The position numbers and the translations under genes are program-made. 64,000 nt of DNA from contig NZ_JAPENM010000017.1 of NCBI RefSeq assembly GCF_026342035.1, forward strand, positions 1 through 64,000, given 5' to 3'. How positions within the stretch are numbered: the first letter of the stretch is position 1; each line of letters opens with the position of its first letter. The stretch comes from Aldersonia sp. NBC_00410. GTDB lineage: Bacteria; Actinomycetota; Actinomycetes; Mycobacteriales; Mycobacteriaceae. Shown here in pieces: positions 57,917 to 64,000 of this stretch. The notes beneath the pieces were generated by a model. That model saw only the letters and a program-made list of their open reading frames with translations, made no database searches and was not told the origin of the DNA.

Positions 57917-59131
57917 GTGAATTACAGATTGACCAGCTCAGTCCCCGACCCTTCGCACCACCATCCGCACGACCCGCCGACCGACCGCGCTGAGGGTGGG
58001 CACGCCGGTTCATCCGCTCGCCTTCCACTTCTCGGCATCGACTCGGGGCAGCGACAGCGCCGCTGGACGATCCTGTTGCGATTGATACTCGTGCTTCCGC
58101 ATTTGCTCGTGTTGACCGTCGTCGGTATCGCTGCCATCGTCGTCAGGCTTCTCGGCTGGCTGGGCACTCTGTTGATCGGGCGCCTACCGGGGTGGTGCCG
58201 TCGCTTCTTGGCGTGGTACCTCAGCTACGCCATCAGAGTGAGCGGCTATGCCTACCTCCTGGTGGACAGATACCCGCCGATCCGACCGAGTTCCGAAAAC
58301 TATCCGGTGCGGATTGTGTTGCCGGAGCCCACCCGCCTCAATCGCTGGGCGGTGTTCTTCCGGACCTTGCTGAGCTTCCCTGTCCTGGTGTTGAGCGCGC
58401 TTTTCGTTGTGGGCTGGGCCGTTGCGGGACTATTCATCTGGTTGATCGTTCTGGTGCTCGGACGGATGCCGAGTCCAATCGCCCAGGCCTCCGAAGCGAT
58501 CCTGCGACTGAACCTACGGACGCAGGCCTACTACGACCTGCTGACTCCCGAGTATCCGAAGCGCATCTTCGGAGACCCACTCCCGCCGAGCAAGCACGCG
58601 GCACCAACCGGCGACGACACCGACCTTCCTCCCGAGTTCCGCATCCACGTGTCCACCGGCGGACGTGCGCTCATGGCGGCAATGCTGGCCTTCGGCATCG
58701 GTGCCTATTGCGCCCAGTTGGCGTCCTCGCTCGCCATCGCGGACATGAATCGCGCTGAGCGCGAAAGTGTCGTCGCGACGGCCGAACAGGACGCCGTGAT
58801 CGCGGCAGTGTCGAACTACTACCGAGCGGTCGCCGCGAACGATGGCGCACAGGCGTGCGCAATCCTCTCCCCCGCCCTCGCGCAATCGCTTGCGACACAG
58901 GCACGTACCGACAGTTGCCCGGGCGCAATCTATCTCTCCCACCGACGTGAATCGCAATCGAGGCTCGATCGGATCGCCAACATCAAATTCGACGCACGAG
59001 ACGCCGACATCGACGGAAACGACGCATCGTTAGGGATCTACGAGGCCCGCAACGGCTCCGCCGAGTTGGCTCAGAAAGTGTTGCTGAAGATGCAAGAAAA
59101 CGGGCAGTGGCTGATAGTCGGCCTCGGATAG
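57917..59131 (+). CDS. DUF4389 membrane protein with C-terminal NTF2-like extracytoplasmic domain
   Basis: 404 residues, GTG after GGAG. A His/Pro-rich N-tail precedes four helices in two pairs (about 50-85, 140-180), the arrangement of DUF4389, with loops YPVRIVLPEPTRLNRW. Another helix lies at about 250-270, then a domain of about 130 residues (NYYRAVAANDGAQACAILSPALAQSL, SCPGAIYLSHR) looks like the SnoaL/DUF4878-type lid found in many actinobacterial exported proteins. The function is unknown. It follows the sortase by 34 bp, so it is probably part of the same transcript, and converges with ripA. Confidence 0.8.
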   Translation: MNYRLTSSVPDPSHHHPHDPPTDRAEGGHAGSSARLPLLGIDSGQRQRRWTILLRLILVLPHLLVLTVVGIAAIVVRLLGWLGTLLIGRLPGWCRRFLAWYLSYAIRVSGYAYLLVDRYPPIRPSSENYPVRIVLPEPTRLNRWAVFFRTLLSFPVLVLSALFVVGWAVAGLFIWLIVLVLGRMPSPIAQASEAILRLNLRTQAYYDLLTPEYPKRIFGDPLPPSKHAAPTGDDTDLPPEFRIHVSTGGRALMAAMLAFGIGAYCAQLASSLAIADMNRAERESVVATAEQDAVIAAVSNYYRAVAANDGAQACAILSPALAQSLATQARTDSCPGAIYLSHRRESQSRLDRIANIKFDARDADIDGNDASLGIYEARNGSAELAQKVLLKMQENGQWLIVGLG

Positions 59132-59145
59132 GACGTCCGTCCCGA

Positions 59146-60645
59146 TCAGGGGACCAGGCGCGCCACGTACGGCATCATGCCGTCCTCGCGCACGGGCGAT
59201 ACCTTCACCACGTCGCCGGACTGCGGAGCCTCGAGCATCGTGCCGTCGCCGAGGTAGAGGGCGACGTGCTGACTGCCGTTCGAACCCCAGAACAGCATGT
59301 CTCCGCGACGCATATCGTCGGCGGGGACCTGTTCGCCCGCGGTGTATTGGTAGCCGCTGTAGTGCGGCAAGGAAATACCGATGCCGGCGAACGCGTAGAT
59401 CATCAGCCCGGAGCAGTCGAAGCCGACCTTGTTGTAGTCACCGTGCGCATCGGCAACGCCGCCGTCCCTGATGCCCTTGGTCGGGCCGTTTTCGTCGCCG
59501 CCGCCCCAGGCATAGGGCACACCCAGTTGCGACATCCCGCGGTCGACGACGATCTCGACCGCGGCCGGCCCGATGACCGATGGCAGCTTCGGCAGCGAAC
59601 GCTTGCGCGGGGGTGGTGCGGGCGCATCGTCGTCGTCCTCGTCGAGGGTCGTGTGCGGGCGCTGCCCGGCTGCGAGTTCTGCGGCCCGGTCGCGCTGCGC
59701 CTGATCGGCTGCCACTCGCGCCGCCGCGGTAATCGCGATCTGCTTTGCCGTGTCGGCGAGCGCCGAGATCGCGGCCGCCTCTTCGCGTCGCTGCCCGTCC
59801 CAGGTGGTGTAGGCGTCCCGCTGCCCCTGCAGGCCCGAGACGTCGGCCCTGGCCGCGTCGAGTTGGACCTGGGCAGCGTCGCGACTGCGTTGGAGTTCGG
59901 ACTTGCGTGAGTTCTGCTGCGCGAGCGCGGACTGCGCTGCGGCGATCGCCTGCTCGGCCGCGTCCTTCTGCGTCTGCGCCTGCGCGGCGGCGGTATCGGC
60001 ATCCTGTTTCGCCTGCCGCGCGGCCGAGGCCTTGTTGGCTTGCTCGGCGCGGGCGCGCTGCAGACCGTCGAGCACCGCCTGCTGTGACTTCGACGTCAGC
60101 GCGAGCATCTGCGCCCGGTCCAGCACCTCGTCGGGGTTCTCGGCGCCGAAGTACGACGCGATCGACGCTGCGTCGCTGCCCTGGGTGTAGGTCCGCGCCG
60201 CCGACTTGTCGAAGCGCTGCTGGGCCTGGTCGATCTGGGTACTCGCGTCGGTGACTCCCTGCTGCGCGGTGCCGACCGCTGCGGTCGCGGTCGCTGCGGC
60301 GTCGCGCGCATCCTGCAGGTCGACGAGTGCCTTGTTGACATCTTCGCGACGAGTGGCGACCTCGTCGTCGAGGCGCTGCAGTTCCTCGTTTGCCGAGGCC
60401 ACCTGGTTGATCAGGGCGCCAACCTGGCCGAGGACGCCGTCGACCTGTGCGCTCGCGGCGGCGATATCGGATTCGCTCGGGTTGGGCGGGGGCGGTGGAA
60501 CCGCCGTGACCGAGCCGGCACAGACGACCGCGAGAACGGTGGCCAGCAGAAATCCGCAACCTGCCCGCGACACCATCGGTGGGCGCCGCCAACTTCGGGT
60601 TGTGCCCGTGCGCGACGGCTCGGTTGCCTTCGACCTTCGCCTCAC
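59146..60645 (-). CDS. ripA: Peptidoglycan endopeptidase of the NlpC/P60 family (RipA)
   Basis: 499 residues from a GTG after GGGAG; a start 27 bp upstream is possible. The signal peptide is at about 24-50. A long coiled coil (about 60-330, Ala/Gln-rich) follows, then an acidic-proline linker (DEDDDDAPAPPP), then the NlpC/P60 domain with Cys411 (FDCSGL), His460 (SQHVALY) and Glu472 (LEAP), spaced as in M. tuberculosis RipA. It cuts peptide bonds in peptidoglycan at the septum; the coiled coil is autoinhibitory and partner-binding. The ripB neighbour is missing. Confidence 0.95.
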   Translation of the reverse strand: MRRRSKATEPSRTGTTRSWRRPPMVSRAGCGFLLATVLAVVCAGSVTAVPPPPPNPSESDIAAASAQVDGVLGQVGALINQVASANEELQRLDDEVATRREDVNKALVDLQDARDAAATATAAVGTAQQGVTDASTQIDQAQQRFDKSAARTYTQGSDAASIASYFGAENPDEVLDRAQMLALTSKSQQAVLDGLQRARAEQANKASAARQAKQDADTAAAQAQTQKDAAEQAIAAAQSALAQQNSRKSELQRSRDAAQVQLDAARADVSGLQGQRDAYTTWDGQRREEAAAISALADTAKQIAITAAARVAADQAQRDRAAELAAGQRPHTTLDEDDDDAPAPPPRKRSLPKLPSVIGPAAVEIVVDRGMSQLGVPYAWGGGDENGPTKGIRDGGVADAHGDYNKVGFDCSGLMIYAFAGIGISLPHYSGYQYTAGEQVPADDMRRGDMLFWGSNGSQHVALYLGDGTMLEAPQSGDVVKVSPVREDGMMPYVARLVP

Positions 60646-60758
60646 TGGTTGCTCCCTCGGTCGGCTCACCACCCGGGGAGGACACGGTCACAGCTGCCCG
60701 TGCATAGCCATTGAACCCACGCGCCACCACAGAACCAACGGCACCACTGCACGCTCTG

Positions 60759-60803
60759 TGACACTTCTTCCCCAAAAAGTGTCAATCGCACCGTACGACA
60801 CTT
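60759..60803. promoter_or_regulatory. Inverted repeats TGACACTT/AAGTGTCA upstream of ripA
   Basis: TGACACTT (60759-60766) and AAGTGTCA (60777-60784) are exact reverse complements, and GACACTT recurs at 60797-60803; TGTGACAC at 60757 resembles the TGTGAC/GTCACA half-site reported for MtrA, which controls ripA in mycobacteria. They lie 110-160 bp upstream of the ripA start. Confidence 0.45.
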
Positions 60804-60939
60804 TTCACCCTAATGAAACTGGAGTCACAAATAACAAGGCGGTAATTCGAGGTGCCCTCACCTGGGCAAATGATCGAAAGCCGGCGTCCGGGCGAAAGCG
60901 CCGACGCCTATGCAGAAGGAATTGAAAGGGGTCGCGAAA

Positions 60940-61464
60940 TTACTGGGGCGTGTCGGCCGCTTCGGTCGACTTCGCCGCACGCCCGGCCTTCACCAGGTAC
61001 AGGCCTGCCACGGCTAGGACCGTGATGGCAACCAGCACCGCGGTCAACACGGTCCACGACAGGGCCGGCCCATCCACTTCGTCGACGAAGTTCCCGGTTG
61101 CGACGACCGGATCGCCGACAAACTTCGCGTGATCCTCGCCGGCCTCGAGTTTGACCCGGCTGATCGAATCGCTGTAGGTGCCCGCCCAGTCCGGACTGAG
61201 CACGAGCACCGTGCCGCCCTCGTCGCTCCCGACCTCGGTGGCCAAGTTTCGCAGCAACGAGTCGTGCGGTCCGTTCTCCGGGACGACGACGACGCTCAGT
61301 TGCAGTCCATCGGCACGGGCGTGCTCAACCTGTTCGGCAATCTGCGGTTCCACGTCACTCGGCGCGTACACGTGGTCGCCCGCAAGTCCGGCGACGATCG
61401 TGTCGACATCGGTATCGGGCGGGAGGTCGGCTGCGACGGGCACGAAGGTATGGGCGAACGACAT
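60940..61464 (-). CDS. DUF6676 membrane protein (Rv1476-like)
   Basis: 174 residues. A soluble N-terminal domain (about 1-125) resembles TPM-type folds (LQLSVVVVPENGPHDSLLRN, VLVLSPDWAGTYSDSISR), followed by one helix (WTVLTAVLVAITVLAVAGLYLV, about 137-158) and a basic C-tail. The position between acn and ripA matches Rv1476. The role is unknown, probably envelope-associated. About 294 bp separate it from ripA. Confidence 0.85.
   Translation of the reverse strand: MSFAHTFVPVAADLPPDTDVDTIVAGLAGDHVYAPSDVEPQIAEQVEHARADGLQLSVVVVPENGPHDSLLRNLATEVGSDEGGTVLVLSPDWAGTYSDSISRVKLEAGEDHAKFVGDPVVATGNFVDEVDGPALSWTVLTAVLVAITVLAVAGLYLVKAGRAAKSTEAADTPQ

Positions 61465-64000
<2,536 letters not shown>

Overview
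The window is chromosomal DNA from a high-GC, mycolic-acid-type actinobacterium of the order Mycobacteriales. A Nocardia-like organism is the best guess. The evidence is a MabA/InhA-type fatty-acid pair, a mycolyltransferase-like esterase, the trehalose importer LpqY-SugABC, a coproporphyrin-type ferrochelatase with Fe-S cysteines, frequent GTG starts and ATGA/GTGA gene overlaps. The right half follows the gene order that I recall for M. tuberculosis Rv1475c-Rv1496: acn, DUF6676 membrane protein, ripA, moxR, DUF58, VWA, fabG1, inhA, hemH, Rv1486c-like, nfeD/SPFH, mutA, mutB, meaB. Names and synteny are from memory; no database search was possible.

Layout. 1-3.3 kb: amidotransferase, DinB-like protein and two secreted proteins, one of them glycine-rich. 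3.4-7.4 kb: an operon joining a GMC flavoprotein dehydrogenase to a cytochrome bd oxidase (cydAB). 7.8-12.5 kb: zwf, a GH15 glucoamylase/trehalase and a ClC channel, translationally coupled. 12.5-22 kb: small heat-shock and CBS proteins, a P450, NAD synthetase, an esterase, LigC, MscS, two TetR regulators and a DUF4396 membrane protein under a CsoR-like operator. 22.4-28.2 kb: lpqY-sugA-sugB-sugC and a DUF4032 kinase-like gene. 28.3-37.7 kb: an odd SDR, a run of overlapping genes (GCS2, DUF2784, CoA transferase, methyltransferase), a secreted tyrosine phosphatase, a nucleoside hydrolase, an amidohydrolase and an NTF2-like protein. 37.9-43 kb: methylmalonyl-CoA mutase and its GTPase chaperone. 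43-46.7 kb: a TVP38 protein, a SatD-like regulator with its membrane partner, and an SPFH/NfeD pair. 46.8-54.3 kb: DUF3097, hemH-inhA-fabG1 and the moxR-DUF58-VWA chaperone group. 54.3-60.6 kb: the accessory island described below. 60.9-64 kb: DUF6676 and the start of acn, which is cut by the window edge.

The most unusual region is 54.3-59.1 kb, between moxR and ripA, where mycobacteria carry ripB. It contains a giant Gly-Ser-Ala repeat protein with a wall-sorting-like C-terminus, a class F-type sortase immediately downstream and a DUF4389 membrane protein. A perfect CRP palindrome (TGTGA-N6-TCACA) lies in the promoter region. At the left edge is a scar made of a decayed NlpC/P60 3' end fused to a decayed sortase fragment that closely resembles the intact sortase 3 kb away. 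This looks like a sortase-surface polymer module that has been duplicated or exchanged at the ripB position.

Smaller structural surprises are a 56-bp double palindrome present twice in inverted orientation at gene ends, a GC-rich repeat shared by an intergenic region and the inside of a coding gene, a chain of three ATGA start/stop overlaps, and several candidate operators.
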